NCBI GenBank assembly: GCA_965217565.1 | Contig: CBDCIS010000001.1 | Coordinates: 314,506-378,505, forward strand | Direction of reading: 5' to 3' | DNA length: 64,000 nucleotides | Origin: CBDCIS01 sp965217565 | GTDB lineage: Bacteria; Chloroflexota; Dehalococcoidia; Lucifugimonadales; CATOSD01 | Shown here: piece after piece, positions 1-8,925 of the stretch | Layout of the letters: each line of letters begins with the position of its first letter | Position numbering within the stretch: the stretch's first letter is position 1 | Notes under the pieces: model-generated | Seen by the model: only the letters and a program-made list of their open reading frames with translations | What the model was told of the DNA's origin: nothing | Database searches by the model: none | Position numbers and translations under genes: made by a program

Positions 1-2
1 GA

Positions 3-110
3 GAGGACGACGCCCCGGCTCTGCTGGGAGCCTACACTCTGGAAGGGTTGAGGCTGGCAGTGGACCCCATTGCGCAGCGACTCGTTCCCACCCACCTCAT
101 CATGTACTAG
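3..110 (+). CDS. C-terminal end of a clan AA aspartic protease-like protein (partial)
   Basis: Only the last 35 codons lie in the window; the gene begins upstream. The reading frame from base 3 ends at a TAG at 108-110 and encodes a tail with LLGAYTLEGLRLAVDP followed by LVPTHLIMY. This closely resembles the end of small retroviral-type (clan AA) aspartic proteases, where an LLG near the C-terminus completes the fold. The catalytic DTG would lie outside the window. It is convergent with the next gene and probably not part of the conjugation operon. The call rests on a short tail. Confidence 0.5.
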   Translation, partial: EDDAPALLGAYTLEGLRLAVDPIAQRLVPTHLIMY

Positions 111-168
111 GAGGCTGCGGCGCCCGCCGTGCGCCCTCTTCCGGGACCGGCCCGACAGCCCCACCCGC

Positions 169-1005
169 TCACACCCCACAGTGTCCCTCGCACTCGTTGC
201 CGAAGCCGTCTCGGTGGCCGTCGGCTCCCAGGGCCGCCTCGTCGAGGGCGACCGCCTCGGCCAGTGGCATCCGCTGAGAGTGCAGGTACGGAGTCTTGTC
301 CAGGGCCAGCCGGTCTCGCATCCTGGCGTCGATCTCCACCGCCTCGGCGAACAGCTCGGGCCACCTGCGCTTCGTCTCCACCCACCTTGCGCGTGACTGG
401 AAGGGGCAGGCGACGCAGGCCGAGCGTTCCAGGGGCCTGTCGTAGCGGGAGGCCCACCAGTCGGCGCAGTCCCGCCGGGACATCCCCGCCTCGATGAGCG
501 GGTATCGGTTCGTAATCCATCTGTCTCGGGAGGTCTTCATGCGGATGGCCTCGTCGGTGGAGATGCCCAGCCACAGCTCGACGGCGGTCCCGGCCGGGAC
601 CCGCTGTCTCGGCTTGAGTCCGAGCATCTCTCGTATCCTGCGGCGTATGGGTCTGATCTTGTAGTTGTCGGTGCACTGGCGTCTGCCGATGCCGTCGCCC
701 TCCTCGCCGCGCCCCTTGAGGTAGACGGGGATGTCCACGTAGCTGCGTGAGCCCGAGTGGTTGGTGAGGGCCTTCACGTCCTCGCGGAGGCTGCGTCCGT
801 TGTCCACCACATGTAGGGGGAAGCTCAGCCGGTCTTGGAGCCACTCGATGTGCTGGTAGACGCTGGGGGGCTCCCAGCGGGTGTCGGCGAAGATGGCGCA
901 GTCGGGCGTGCGGCCGAACGCGCCCTCTCCCGCCATGAGCGCCATGACGGAAGACTGGACGCCTCCGCCGAGGCTGATGATGGTGAGCGTTGGAGTGAAG
1001 CGCAT
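169..1005 (-). CDS. PP-loop ATPase of the PAPS reductase / DndC-like family
   Basis: A 278-residue protein. Near the N-terminus it has SLGGGVQSS, the pyrophosphate-binding PP-loop of adenylyl-sulfate (PAPS) reductase-type enzymes, followed by IFADTRWEP, where these enzymes contact the nucleotide. Cysteines occur at RRQCTDNYKIRP, at SACVACPFQ and at the very end (ECEGHC), so a metal or Fe-S site is possible. Stand-alone members are common on phages and plasmids, where the substrate is usually unknown; some relatives act in DNA phosphorothioation. It is the last gene of the minus-strand transfer operon and its ATG shares one base with the preceding stop (TGATG), implying translational coupling. 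A role in DNA or base modification is inference. Confidence 0.75.
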   Translation of the reverse strand: MRFTPTLTIISLGGGVQSSVMALMAGEGAFGRTPDCAIFADTRWEPPSVYQHIEWLQDRLSFPLHVVDNGRSLREDVKALTNHSGSRSYVDIPVYLKGRGEEGDGIGRRQCTDNYKIRPIRRRIREMLGLKPRQRVPAGTAVELWLGISTDEAIRMKTSRDRWITNRYPLIEAGMSRRDCADWWASRYDRPLERSACVACPFQSRARWVETKRRWPELFAEAVEIDARMRDRLALDKTPYLHSQRMPLAEAVALDEAALGADGHRDGFGNECEGHCGV

Positions 1006-1223
1006 CAGCCCTGCTCCTCGCTGCCGCCGTTGGTTCCGGCGTCGGACTCGGCCGCCTGTTCCTCGATGTAGGTGCGGATGGCGACTCGGGCCAGGATGCG
1101 CATCCCCTTCAGGACCGTCCTGCGGTGCTCCGGCGTGAATGACGGCATGGAGTTTTCCAGGGCGTCTTCGACCTCCTGCTTGATACGTCTCCTTCGTCCG
1201 TTGTTTCTCTTTGCGTCTCTCAT
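1005..1223 (-). CDS. Small hypothetical basic protein
   Basis: A 72-residue protein starting MRDAKRNNGRRRR; a longer in-frame ORF upstream is proline/arginine-rich shadow sequence, so the internal ATG at 1223 is chosen. The first 15 residues are strongly basic, the middle (PEHRRTVLKGMRILARVAI) is probably helical, and the tail is acidic (SEEQG). Its stop overlaps the ATG of the PP-loop gene. No family is recognised; size and charge suggest a nucleic-acid-binding partner of its neighbour, which is inference only. Confidence 0.5.
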   Translation of the reverse strand: MRDAKRNNGRRRRIKQEVEDALENSMPSFTPEHRRTVLKGMRILARVAIRTYIEEQAAESDAGTNGGSEEQG

Positions 1224-1381
1224 TTCCTGTAGTCGCAGCGGCGGTAGTTGGGCCGCTGGCCTCTCATTGGCGGTGTGCGGCTGGGCCGCCGGAGCCGACG
1301 GAACGGGCGAGCGCCGGCGACCCAGCCGTCTCAGGCCCCGCCGTGCCGCCGATGCGTTCTGCGCCCGGCGGGGCCGTTGGT

Positions 1382-1711
1382 CTAGCTGTCCTCCTTGAAG
1401 AAGCTCATCTGGAAGCTCTCGGTAACGAGGATCGCCATGCCTCCCGGTATCCGGGCTGCGAAGCGGAAGATGGCGTGCATGGCCCAGCCGGAGGGCAGGA
1501 CGCCGTTGCGCCACCTGTGGACCAGCTTGGGGTCCACGCCGATGGCCCTGGCGAAGGCGGCCCACGTGAGGCCGCTGACCTCGTGCAGCCGTTCGAGGCG
1601 CTTGGGGAAGTCCTCCGCCAGCGCGACGGCCTGGAGCGCCAGGTCCTGTTCCTCGTCGTCGAACTGTTCCATGATCCCGTCGAGACGGGACGAATCGGTT
1701 TGGCTAGTCAT
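1382..1711 (-). CDS. Helix-turn-helix protein (XRE-like)
   Basis: A 109-residue protein. Residues of about 45-75 form a likely helix-turn-helix: SGLTWAAFARAIGVDPKLVHRWRNG, with the spacing of a Cro/CI-type domain. The tail (ILVTESFQMSFFKEDS) is short. It overlaps the upstream HTH gene by 8 bases, so the two are probably co-translated and may regulate transfer genes together. The small HTH proteins at 35245-35492 and 58135-58380 share the general design (GLSWAEIARRL then RRWRKNG). Confidence 0.65.
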   Translation of the reverse strand: MTSQTDSSRLDGIMEQFDDEEQDLALQAVALAEDFPKRLERLHEVSGLTWAAFARAIGVDPKLVHRWRNGVLPSGWAMHAIFRFAARIPGGMAILVTESFQMSFFKEDS

Positions 1712-1979
1712 CTCTATCCTCCATCGTGAAGAGTTGGTCGAAGTCGTCGAAGTCCAGGGCTCTGAGCATCCGGCGGCGGATGCGCCCGGAGGGTGTTCGC
1801 CCCGCGTTGACCAGCATCGAGATGTAGCCGGGGCTGACCCCGACCTCCCTGGCGAGCCAGTTCTGGGAGCGGTTCAACAGTGTGAGCCGCTCCCAGAGGG
1901 CCGCCGTGTTGAGCCGGACAACGGTCCGTCCTCCACGCCTCCGGGGGCCTTTCTTCCTGTCTTGGTCCTGTGAACGCAT
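1704..1979 (-). CDS. Helix-turn-helix protein (XRE-like)
   Basis: A 91-residue protein with a basic N-terminus and a central HTH, NWLAREVGVSPGYISMLVNAGRTPS, typical of the lambda-repressor-like fold; the arginine-rich RIRRRML follows. A good Shine-Dalgarno (AAAGGGAG) precedes the ATG. It lies between the replication-relaxation gene and the second HTH gene, overlapping the latter by 8 bases. Probably a DNA-binding regulator of the mobile element. Confidence 0.7.
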   Translation of the reverse strand: MRSQDQDRKKGPRRRGGRTVVRLNTAALWERLTLLNRSQNWLAREVGVSPGYISMLVNAGRTPSGRIRRRMLRALDFDDFDQLFTMEDRDD

Positions 1980-2046
1980 GGCTTCACGTCTCCCTTTGGG
2001 GAAGAGAGCGCGAGCCGTCGCGCCGCTTCCCCGTGTCAGCGGTCGG

Positions 2047-3702
2047 TCATTGAGGCGGCATGGCCTGGGGCGACTGCCAGTCGCCCGGGGAGCGCCATGC
2101 GCGTCCCAGCGGCCCCAGCTGCTCGACGGCGGCCTTGTGGGAGACCCACAGGGGCACCGTCACCCCCCTGGCCTGCATCTCCTCCCGCGCCAGGCGCAGG
2201 AAGTGGGTCTGGACGATCTCGTCGTCGAAGACGATGAGGACTGAGGGCCGGGTGCCGTGGTCGTCGGTGGGCCGGTGGGAAGAGAAGTAGCGCCGATAGG
2301 GGGCGAGGCGCTCGGACATGGTCGAGGGCCGCACGGCCCTTCGCTCCCACTCCAGCAGGAACGGCCATGCGGTCTCGCCCTGTCTGAGGACGCCGAAGGC
2401 GTCGGGGTTGACCGAGCGCATCCCGTCGCCGTGCCTGAAGTGTCGAGAGGCCCTGCGGGGCGGGTCGACCTGGGAGACCTCCCAGTCCAGGAGGCCCGCC
2501 TGCACGGTCATGGCCGCCAGAAAGGAGTGGACGGCGGCGGTGTGCTCGACGTTCCTGAGCAGCTGGCGGCTCCTCGCGCCCGTCACGTTGTCCCAGACGA
2601 ACGGCGTGCCGGGGAACAGGGGAGCGGCGCTCCAGCGCCTCCTCGCCACGGTCACGGAGGTGCGGTCCCGGCGGGCCAGGAGCGACAGGGCCCGGTTGGT
2701 GAGGGTCATGCGCCCGCTGCCGGCGATGGGCCGGGCGACGAGGCGGAACCCTTCCAGGGGCGTCACGAGCTGGGACGCTCTGGGCGGGGACACGCCCATG
2801 AGTCCGGCCAGGTCGGTCAGGGCGATCCAGGGCCAGTCTGAGATGAGGTCGAGGGCCCGCTTCTCGGCGGGCTTGAGGGTGGCGGGGAGCAGATAGTCGG
2901 AGATCCTCCATCCCGGACCCTCGACGGAGAGGTCGGCGGGGACCGAGGCCATCTGGAGCTCGTCCTCCTCGGGAAGGGGGATTCCCTCCTCTATCCGGTC
3001 GAGGACCGAGCGCAGCTCGACGGAAGCGCTGACGGCGGGCGGACTCCACGCCGGATCGTCCGGCGACGCCGCAACGGCCGCGCGCTCGACGGCGAGGTAG
3101 ATGGGCACGGGTGCGCCGGTCAGCGTCCTGCGGACGTGCCGGAGCCGGATGGGGTCGGCCGCCAGCACGAGCACCGCTCCGGGGAGTTCCCCCTGTTGGA
3201 GCCTCCACATGCGGTTGGAGAAAGAGGACCTGTCGGCGGTGAGCCCCTGCCTGACGATGCCGACGGTGCGGCCGCCGGGAAGCTCGACGGCGGCGTCCAG
3301 GGGCGATGCCCTGTACCACCGGAAGCCTATGGGGTATGCGACGGCGGAGACGGAGACGGCCAGCCGGTAGATGGAGGCGAGGGAGTCGAGCCGTCCCATC
3401 AGGTTGCGCCGCCACTGGGCGGAGACGGGGCGGTCGCGCACCAGCTCGCCCAGGGGCGTCTGCTCCCGCTCGGCCAGCCGCCGCAGCCCGGCGGCGGTGA
3501 GATGGAGCCTCTGGATCGACGAGGGAAAGAGGGGGGTGGCGTGGGGCACGGCGGCGCAGAAGCCGCCGGAGTCCAGCTTTGCGACGGCGTCCCGGACCGT
3601 GCCCTTGGACCGGCCGGTGACGGCCGCCAGCTCCGCCCGGTCGAGGAAGGGCATCGACGCCAGTGCGCGGAGTATCTCGGCTTCACATCCTTCGGGTCTC
3701 AT
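2047..3702 (-). CDS. Replication-relaxation family protein
   Basis: A 551-residue protein; the ORF is open further upstream but that part is a shadow of the coupling ATPase, and the ATG at 3702 overlaps that gene's TGA (ATGA). The N-terminus contains a winged-helix-like segment (FLDRAELAAVTGRSKGTVRDAV), a second one near the middle (IALTDLAGLMGVSPPRASQLV), and the C-terminal third has NVEHTAAVHSFLAA then LLEWERRAV and YRRYF, the signature of the replication-relaxation family of Gram-positive and actinobacterial plasmids/ICEs. Such proteins are thought to help plasmid replication or processing of transferred DNA. A decayed homologue lies at 51840-52345. Confidence 0.75.
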   Translation of the reverse strand: MRPEGCEAEILRALASMPFLDRAELAAVTGRSKGTVRDAVAKLDSGGFCAAVPHATPLFPSSIQRLHLTAAGLRRLAEREQTPLGELVRDRPVSAQWRRNLMGRLDSLASIYRLAVSVSAVAYPIGFRWYRASPLDAAVELPGGRTVGIVRQGLTADRSSFSNRMWRLQQGELPGAVLVLAADPIRLRHVRRTLTGAPVPIYLAVERAAVAASPDDPAWSPPAVSASVELRSVLDRIEEGIPLPEEDELQMASVPADLSVEGPGWRISDYLLPATLKPAEKRALDLISDWPWIALTDLAGLMGVSPPRASQLVTPLEGFRLVARPIAGSGRMTLTNRALSLLARRDRTSVTVARRRWSAAPLFPGTPFVWDNVTGARSRQLLRNVEHTAAVHSFLAAMTVQAGLLDWEVSQVDPPRRASRHFRHGDGMRSVNPDAFGVLRQGETAWPFLLEWERRAVRPSTMSERLAPYRRYFSSHRPTDDHGTRPSVLIVFDDEIVQTHFLRLAREEMQARGVTVPLWVSHKAAVEQLGPLGRAWRSPGDWQSPQAMPPQ

Positions 3703-6248
3703 TGCTCGGCCTCCTCTTCCGCGGCGTTCTCGTTTCCGGCGGCTTCGTCCTTCTGCTTCCCGTCCGTCTCTCCACCGTCCTTCTCCAGGTCGGCGGCGCG
3801 GTCCTTGAAGTCCCGGACCTTCTTGCGGGCGCCGGACTGGGCGTCCTCCAGGTCCTGGGCCGTCAGGGTGTAGGAGGAGACCGCCTCGCGGATGCGTGCG
3901 GCGACGGCGGGGTCTCCCTCCTCCCGCTTTCTGACCATCATGGAGAAGGCTGGCATCCGGTCGATGCCGACGGTGGCGCGGACGTAGCAGTGGTGGACGG
4001 GCAGCGACGTGATGTCGTCCTCGGTGACCCGCTCCTTGCCCAGCTCCCACACCAGGGTCCTGGCGTCGTTGCCGGCCACCTGGAAGACGGCGAGGCAGCC
4101 GACGTTGGCCAGAAGGGTGTCCCGCATGGTGCGGGAGAGGTCGTCCAGCTTGGCGAGGCTCTGGGTGGCGAGGATGAAGGACGCCCCGAACTTGCCCAGC
4201 TCGCTGAGCATCGACTCGTAGTCCACGCCGGGGAGCGACTGCATCTCGTCGACGACGACCAGCGCGCCCCGGCGTTCGCCGAGGGCCGTGCTCTCCTGCT
4301 CTCGTATCACCGAATCGACCAGGTTGAGCAGGGAGGCGCCCACCAGGGCGGAGACGTCCCTGCCCACGGCGCCCTGGGCGGTGGAGACCAGCAGGATGCC
4401 GCCCTGCAGGATGATGTCGCGCAGGTCGATGGTGGAGCGGCGCTGTCCCAGGATGGCCCGCGCCCGCTTCGACGATGCGTAGTAGGAGAGGCGGGTCTGC
4501 ACGGGGGCCAGGGCCTCGGCTCGATACTGCTGGTGCCAGCTTCCGAAGTCCCTGGCCCACCACTCAAGGAGATAGGGGTCCTCTATCCTCTTGAGCACGC
4601 CGTCCCGGAACTTCCTGTCGGAGAGGAGCTTCAGCCCGTCGAGGATGGTGTGCTGGCTGCCCTCGTCGGTCTCCGGGTGCTCGTTGGCCTCGTGGAGGGT
4701 CTTGACGGTCTGTTCGAGGATGGACTGCATCCTCGGCCCCCACTGCTCCCACAGGCCCTTCGCCACCCTGACCACCGAGTCGGCGGTTCGGTCCCGGTCG
4801 GCGAAGATGCGGGTGTCCAGCAGGTTGATGCCCGGCGCTCTCCTCTGGTCGGCCAGGTCGATGAGGCGCACCTTGTCTATGAGGGACTCGGGCACCTGCC
4901 GGAGCAGTCCGGCCACCAGGTCTGCGTGGGGGTCTATGACGATGACGGCGTCGCCGTCCCTGCCCGCCGCCTTCTCGCTCATCTTGTGGGCGGCGAGGTG
5001 GTGCATCAGGGTGGACTTGCCCATGCGTGTGCGTGCGACGTAGAGGTGGTGTCTCCTGAGCAGATCTTCGGGAAAGCGGATGGGGCGGGGCTTGCCCGCG
5101 GTGGTGTCTCCCACGAGAGCGCCTCCCCGGACGCCCTTGGCGAACGGGAGGAGCGCTCTGGCGCCGGACCGCTCCACCAGGGGGGTCTCGTCGCCCGCTC
5201 CGGGCGGGTGCCAGAGGCAGGCGATCTCGCGGACGCCCAGGACGCTGCGGCCGCCGAACAGTCCGGGGCCCGGCGGGTGGAGCGTCGAGGGATCGGGCGT
5301 GACGGGGCGCAGGGAACTCACCTTGAGGCGAGCCCCGGCAGGGTTGTCGAAGTGGCGGTAGGCGGCGGTCACCGGGCCGAGAAGCTCCCCGGCCCGCTGC
5401 CGCCCGGTGTCGGCGGGCAGAATGGCGACCACCTGGAGCTCGGCGTCGAAGGCGATGCGCGACACCTTCTCCCCGATGAGCAGGGGGTCCTCGACGCGCC
5501 TGCGGGCCTTCTTCCAGCGGCGCCACGCGAGGCCGCCTGCGGCCAGGCCCAGGGCCGTGACCGTGCCCAGCGCCGCCGCCTTCCATATCTCCCCGTCCTG
5601 CACCCACAGGTAGCCCTTCAGGGCGGCCAGCGCCCCGATGCCGAGGACGGCCATGGTCACGCCGTCCATCTGCAGGGGCTTGGTCTGGTAGGTGTAGGCG
5701 GGCTCCCTCGGCTCCATGCCGGGCCGCTTGTGGGCCTTGTCGAGATGGGGCTGCGACCAGTCGGGGCCGAGGGAGCGCAGCATGAGACGGGCCACCACCC
5801 GCTCCCCCTTCTGGAGGGCGGAGAGCGCGCCCATGAGGGCGATGAGGGGGTCGGAGCCGGGGTCGAGCAGGTCGTCGTCCCTGAAGGTGCGCAGGGGCAC
5901 GTACTCGGGGCCGTCGGCCCTCAGCGTGACCGACCACGCCTGCTCCGTCTCGCCCATGACCAGGGGGTCGTCCGCGGGGTCAACCTTGCGGATGCGGGCC
6001 TGGGGGTAGTGGGCGGAGAGCTGGCCGCGCACCACCTCGTCGTCGAGGCAGCGGGCCATGAGGGTCACGCCGTCCATGTCCCCGGCCAGCTCCAGGGAGA
6101 AGGGCTCGGGGACGGCGATGGAGCCGAGCATGTTCTCCACTCCCAGGAGCGTGCGCTCCCCGGAGCGCGGCGGCGTCACCGCCAGCAGGACGGGGCCTTT
6201 CTCCTCGTCGTCGTTTCCGAAAAACAGGTCCTTGGGGTTCAGCTTCAT
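3699..6248 (-). CDS. Type IV coupling protein-like conjugative ATPase (TraD/VirD4-type)
   Basis: An 849-residue protein. The start at 6248 has AAAGGAG upstream; longer ORF sequence upstream is a shadow of virB4. Residues about 165-225 contain two likely transmembrane segments (VTMAVLGIGALAALKGYLWV and GTVTALGLAAGGLAW). The ATPase domain starts near residue 395 with Walker A ARTRMGKST, followed by VIVIDPHADL and Walker B-like GALVVVDEMQSLPG, then ILATQSL. The C-terminus is charged. This is the architecture of inner-membrane coupling ATPases that feed DNA into the type IV channel. It sits between virB4 and the replication-relaxation gene, overlapping the latter by 4 bases. Confidence 0.8.
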   Translation of the reverse strand: MKLNPKDLFFGNDDEEKGPVLLAVTPPRSGERTLLGVENMLGSIAVPEPFSLELAGDMDGVTLMARCLDDEVVRGQLSAHYPQARIRKVDPADDPLVMGETEQAWSVTLRADGPEYVPLRTFRDDDLLDPGSDPLIALMGALSALQKGERVVARLMLRSLGPDWSQPHLDKAHKRPGMEPREPAYTYQTKPLQMDGVTMAVLGIGALAALKGYLWVQDGEIWKAAALGTVTALGLAAGGLAWRRWKKARRRVEDPLLIGEKVSRIAFDAELQVVAILPADTGRQRAGELLGPVTAAYRHFDNPAGARLKVSSLRPVTPDPSTLHPPGPGLFGGRSVLGVREIACLWHPPGAGDETPLVERSGARALLPFAKGVRGGALVGDTTAGKPRPIRFPEDLLRRHHLYVARTRMGKSTLMHHLAAHKMSEKAAGRDGDAVIVIDPHADLVAGLLRQVPESLIDKVRLIDLADQRRAPGINLLDTRIFADRDRTADSVVRVAKGLWEQWGPRMQSILEQTVKTLHEANEHPETDEGSQHTILDGLKLLSDRKFRDGVLKRIEDPYLLEWWARDFGSWHQQYRAEALAPVQTRLSYYASSKRARAILGQRRSTIDLRDIILQGGILLVSTAQGAVGRDVSALVGASLLNLVDSVIREQESTALGERRGALVVVDEMQSLPGVDYESMLSELGKFGASFILATQSLAKLDDLSRTMRDTLLANVGCLAVFQVAGNDARTLVWELGKERVTEDDITSLPVHHCYVRATVGIDRMPAFSMMVRKREEGDPAVAARIREAVSSYTLTAQDLEDAQSGARKKVRDFKDRAADLEKDGGETDGKQKDEAAGNENAAEEEAEQ

Positions 6249-6265
6249 GAGGGATGCTCCTTTCT

Positions 6266-8572
6266 CTAATGGCGTCCGGGACGCCACTCGATGACCGCCG
6301 TCTCCTCCGGCGTGGCCTCGATGCGCACGGGGAAGCGGTGTCCCTTCGCCAGCAGCAGGCCGTCTCCCCTGGGGCAGGACAGGAGCCAGCGCTGGAGGTC
6401 CTCGGGCAGGTCGAAGGCGTCGCCCACGGTGCTGATTGCCGCCGCGTCCTGCTGGAGCAGGAGCTTGAAGGCGGCGTTCTGGAGGAGCGCCCTTCCGGAG
6501 TGGCCGGTGATGGTCCTCGACGTGTCCTCGGACAGCAGGTCCTGGACGTCCTGGGTGATGAACTGGAGTCCCAGCCGGTGCTTGCGGGCGCGCTTCGCCA
6601 TCGACACCATGAAGGCCGCGCCCTCGGGGTGCTGCATGATCGACCACACCTCGTCGACGACCAGCAGGCGGGGCTTGGGGTCCTGGGCGGCGGCGGCCCA
6701 CACCGTCTCGGTGCAGACCATCGCGGCGGCGGGACGAAGCTCCGGCTCCAGGAGGTGCAGGTCGAAGACCGTGACGAGGGCCTCGTTGCCCAGGAGGTCG
6801 TCGCCCTCGTCGGAGAGGAGGTGGCGCAGGCTGCCGGTGGCGAAGGGTCGGAGCAGCCTTGCGAGATCGGGATCGCCCGCCTCGCTCTCCTGCAGATGCT
6901 TGTAGAAGTCGCGGAAGCCGGTGCGCTGGCGGGGTTGGGCGTAGTAGCCCGCCAGGGCGTGGTCCAGCGATGCCCTGCGGTCGGCGCCGAGGCTCTCGCC
7001 CACCATCACCTCGATGAGCCGCCGCAGGCTGCCGATGCGCTGGAGCATCTCCTCGGAGTCGCCCCGCTCGATGACGAAGGGGTTCATGCCCTCGCCGGGG
7101 ACGCCCGGACTGAGAACGCGCCCGCCCGCGGCGCGGGCCATGTCGGCGTACTCGCCCTCGGGGTCGATGACGTAGGCCGTGACCCCACGGCACAGGCCGC
7201 GCAGCACGCCCAGCTTGGTGGCGAAGGATTTGCCCGCACCGGAGCGTGCCAGGACCGCCGTATTCGCGTTGAGGTGCGTGCCGTCCCAGGGGTCGTAGAC
7301 CACCGGCGAGCAGGCCCGCATGTCGATGCCGTAGAGCGTCCCGCTCCTTGTATCCAGGTCGGGCGGCGAGAAGGGGAAGAGCCGGGCTATGCTGGAGGTG
7401 TCCAGGCTGCGCCACTCGGCGACGGCGTTCAGGGCCAGGGGCAGCGTCGAGAGCAGCCCCTCGCGCTGGCGGAAGGCCAGGTTGTCGAGCTTGCCCAACG
7501 TGGCGGCGAAGTGGGCCTTGGCCCGCTGGGTCATCTCCTTGAGCGCCGCCTCGTCCCTCGCGCGGAGGGTCACCGACAGGGAGGCGTGGAAGAGGCGCTC
7601 CCTGCCCCGCTGCACCTCGTCCCTCAGCCGGGTGATGTCCTCCAGGGCGATCTCCGCCTCGGGCGACATGGTGCGGCCCCGCTTGAAGGAGAGGGACTGG
7701 GCCGACTCGAAGCGGACCTTCTGCCACTCCAGGGTCCTGGCGGCCTGCTCCGCCGGTATCGGCCCGACGTGGACGGACAGGTCCATGGGCGCTCCCGCCG
7801 CCATCAGCCCCTGGAGGAAGCCGGGGGCCAGCGACCGGGGCCACTTGCCCAGGTGAAGGGAGCGTACGAGGCTCCCGCCGACGCGCAGGTCGCGCCGGCC
7901 TATCTCCACCTCGACGGGCTTCTCTTCATCGAACTCGGCGGGCGAGCCGCCGAGGACGGCGGAGACGAGGAACATGCGAAGCTGGCGGCCACTCAGGAGG
8001 TGGACGGCCAACCCGGCCCTGGTCAGCAGCCCCCGGAGGTCGTCGATGCGGCCCGTCTCGCAGACGGCGTAGAAGCGCCGGTCCAGGATGCCGTCGCGGT
8101 TCTCAAGGTCGGTGAAGAGTCTTTGAAGGGACTCGGCCGCTGCTCTGGTCTGCGGGGGCAGGTCCTCCGGCTGCGCCTCCTTCAGCTTCTCCCGCAGCCG
8201 TTGCAGGCGGGGCGAATGCTGTCTGACGAGAAGCTGGGCCGGGAAGTCCAGGGCGTTGAGCGCCCCGGCGAAGGCCCCCAGCTTCGGCTCGTCGATCTCC
8301 AGGCCCATCACCTCGCAGACGCCGAGCTTCACCCCGTCCAGCCTCACCGGACCGTCCTCTTCGAGGTGCGAGAGCATGAAGGAGAGGGGCAGCTCGGGCG
8401 GCGGCTTGGGCGCCGGCGGCTCGGTGGGTTCGGCTTCGGGGCTCTGTTTCGAGGCCCGTGCGCGGACCGCTTCCCGGAGGCGTGTCACAAGCCTCAGCCG
8501 CAGGTCGGCGAGCCTGTCCGTGAACTCCTCCGCCCCGCGCCGGGCACGTTCGACTATCTCTTGCATTCTCAT
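6266..8572 (-). CDS. virB4: VirB4-type conjugation ATPase
   Basis: A 768-residue protein, the usual VirB4/TraE/TrsE length. The N-terminal half is the typical variable VirB4 domain; Walker A is ARSGAGKSFATK, followed by AYVIDPEGEY, Walker B is LLVVDEVWSIM, and the sensor-like segment FITQDVQDLL follows, all in VirB4 order. It should energise pilus or channel assembly at the inner membrane. An AAGGAG site precedes the ATG; a second ATG two codons on is also possible. It lies 17 bases upstream of the coupling ATPase and 17 bases downstream of a small membrane protein. Confidence 0.9.
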   Translation of the reverse strand: MRMQEIVERARRGAEEFTDRLADLRLRLVTRLREAVRARASKQSPEAEPTEPPAPKPPPELPLSFMLSHLEEDGPVRLDGVKLGVCEVMGLEIDEPKLGAFAGALNALDFPAQLLVRQHSPRLQRLREKLKEAQPEDLPPQTRAAAESLQRLFTDLENRDGILDRRFYAVCETGRIDDLRGLLTRAGLAVHLLSGRQLRMFLVSAVLGGSPAEFDEEKPVEVEIGRRDLRVGGSLVRSLHLGKWPRSLAPGFLQGLMAAGAPMDLSVHVGPIPAEQAARTLEWQKVRFESAQSLSFKRGRTMSPEAEIALEDITRLRDEVQRGRERLFHASLSVTLRARDEAALKEMTQRAKAHFAATLGKLDNLAFRQREGLLSTLPLALNAVAEWRSLDTSSIARLFPFSPPDLDTRSGTLYGIDMRACSPVVYDPWDGTHLNANTAVLARSGAGKSFATKLGVLRGLCRGVTAYVIDPEGEYADMARAAGGRVLSPGVPGEGMNPFVIERGDSEEMLQRIGSLRRLIEVMVGESLGADRRASLDHALAGYYAQPRQRTGFRDFYKHLQESEAGDPDLARLLRPFATGSLRHLLSDEGDDLLGNEALVTVFDLHLLEPELRPAAAMVCTETVWAAAAQDPKPRLLVVDEVWSIMQHPEGAAFMVSMAKRARKHRLGLQFITQDVQDLLSEDTSRTITGHSGRALLQNAAFKLLLQQDAAAISTVGDAFDLPEDLQRWLLSCPRGDGLLLAKGHRFPVRIEATPEETAVIEWRPGRH

Positions 8573-8589
8573 GAGGGGTCTCCTTCGCT

Positions 8590-8925
8590 CTACGGGGATG
8601 GGAACTCCACGAGGCCGCTGCGCAGCAGCGCGGCCACGCCCTTGGCCAGAAGCACCAGGACCAGGCCGACCACCGCCATGAAGACGGCGGTCCTGGCGCG
8701 CCCCCCGCCGCGCTCCTCCCCGCCCTCGGCCATCAGGACGAAGCCCGCCCAGACGATGGCGAAGACGCAGAGGCCGGAGCCGGCGTAGGCCATCGCCGTC
8801 AGCACGCGGTCGAAGGCGTCGAGCATTGCCCGCTCCTCCGGGGATGGGGCCGCGCCGGTGGTGACCAGCGCGACCCCTGCCAGCAGCGTCGCCGCAAGCG
8901 CGCGCCTCACCAGGGCCACTCCCAT
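8590..8925 (-). CDS. Small VirB2/TrbC-like or channel-associated membrane protein
   Basis: A 111-residue protein beginning MGVALVRRALAATLLAG, a signal peptide-like start, with a possible cleavage near TTGAAPS. Two hydrophobic stretches follow (YAGSGLCVFAIVWAGFVLM and VFMAVVGLVLVLLAKGVAALL) separated by a short basic loop (GGGRARTA). This is the layout of VirB2/TrbC-type pilin precursors, though sequence similarity to a named family is not obvious. It overlaps the end of the preceding gene by 19 bases and precedes virB4. Confidence 0.65.
   Translation of the reverse strand: MGVALVRRALAATLLAGVALVTTGAAPSPEERAMLDAFDRVLTAMAYAGSGLCVFAIVWAGFVLMAEGGEERGGGRARTAVFMAVVGLVLVLLAKGVAALLRSGLVEFPSP

Noticed and set aside
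3663..6269. Long plus-strand ORF of 868 codons
   Set aside because: It lies opposite the coupling ATPase gene, is rich in Gly/Arg/His/Pro with no motifs, and is typical of antisense open frames in GC-rich DNA. The minus-strand frame has Walker motifs.
6254..8788. Long plus-strand ORF of 844 codons
   Set aside because: Antisense shadow of virB4 with no recognisable domain and biased composition.
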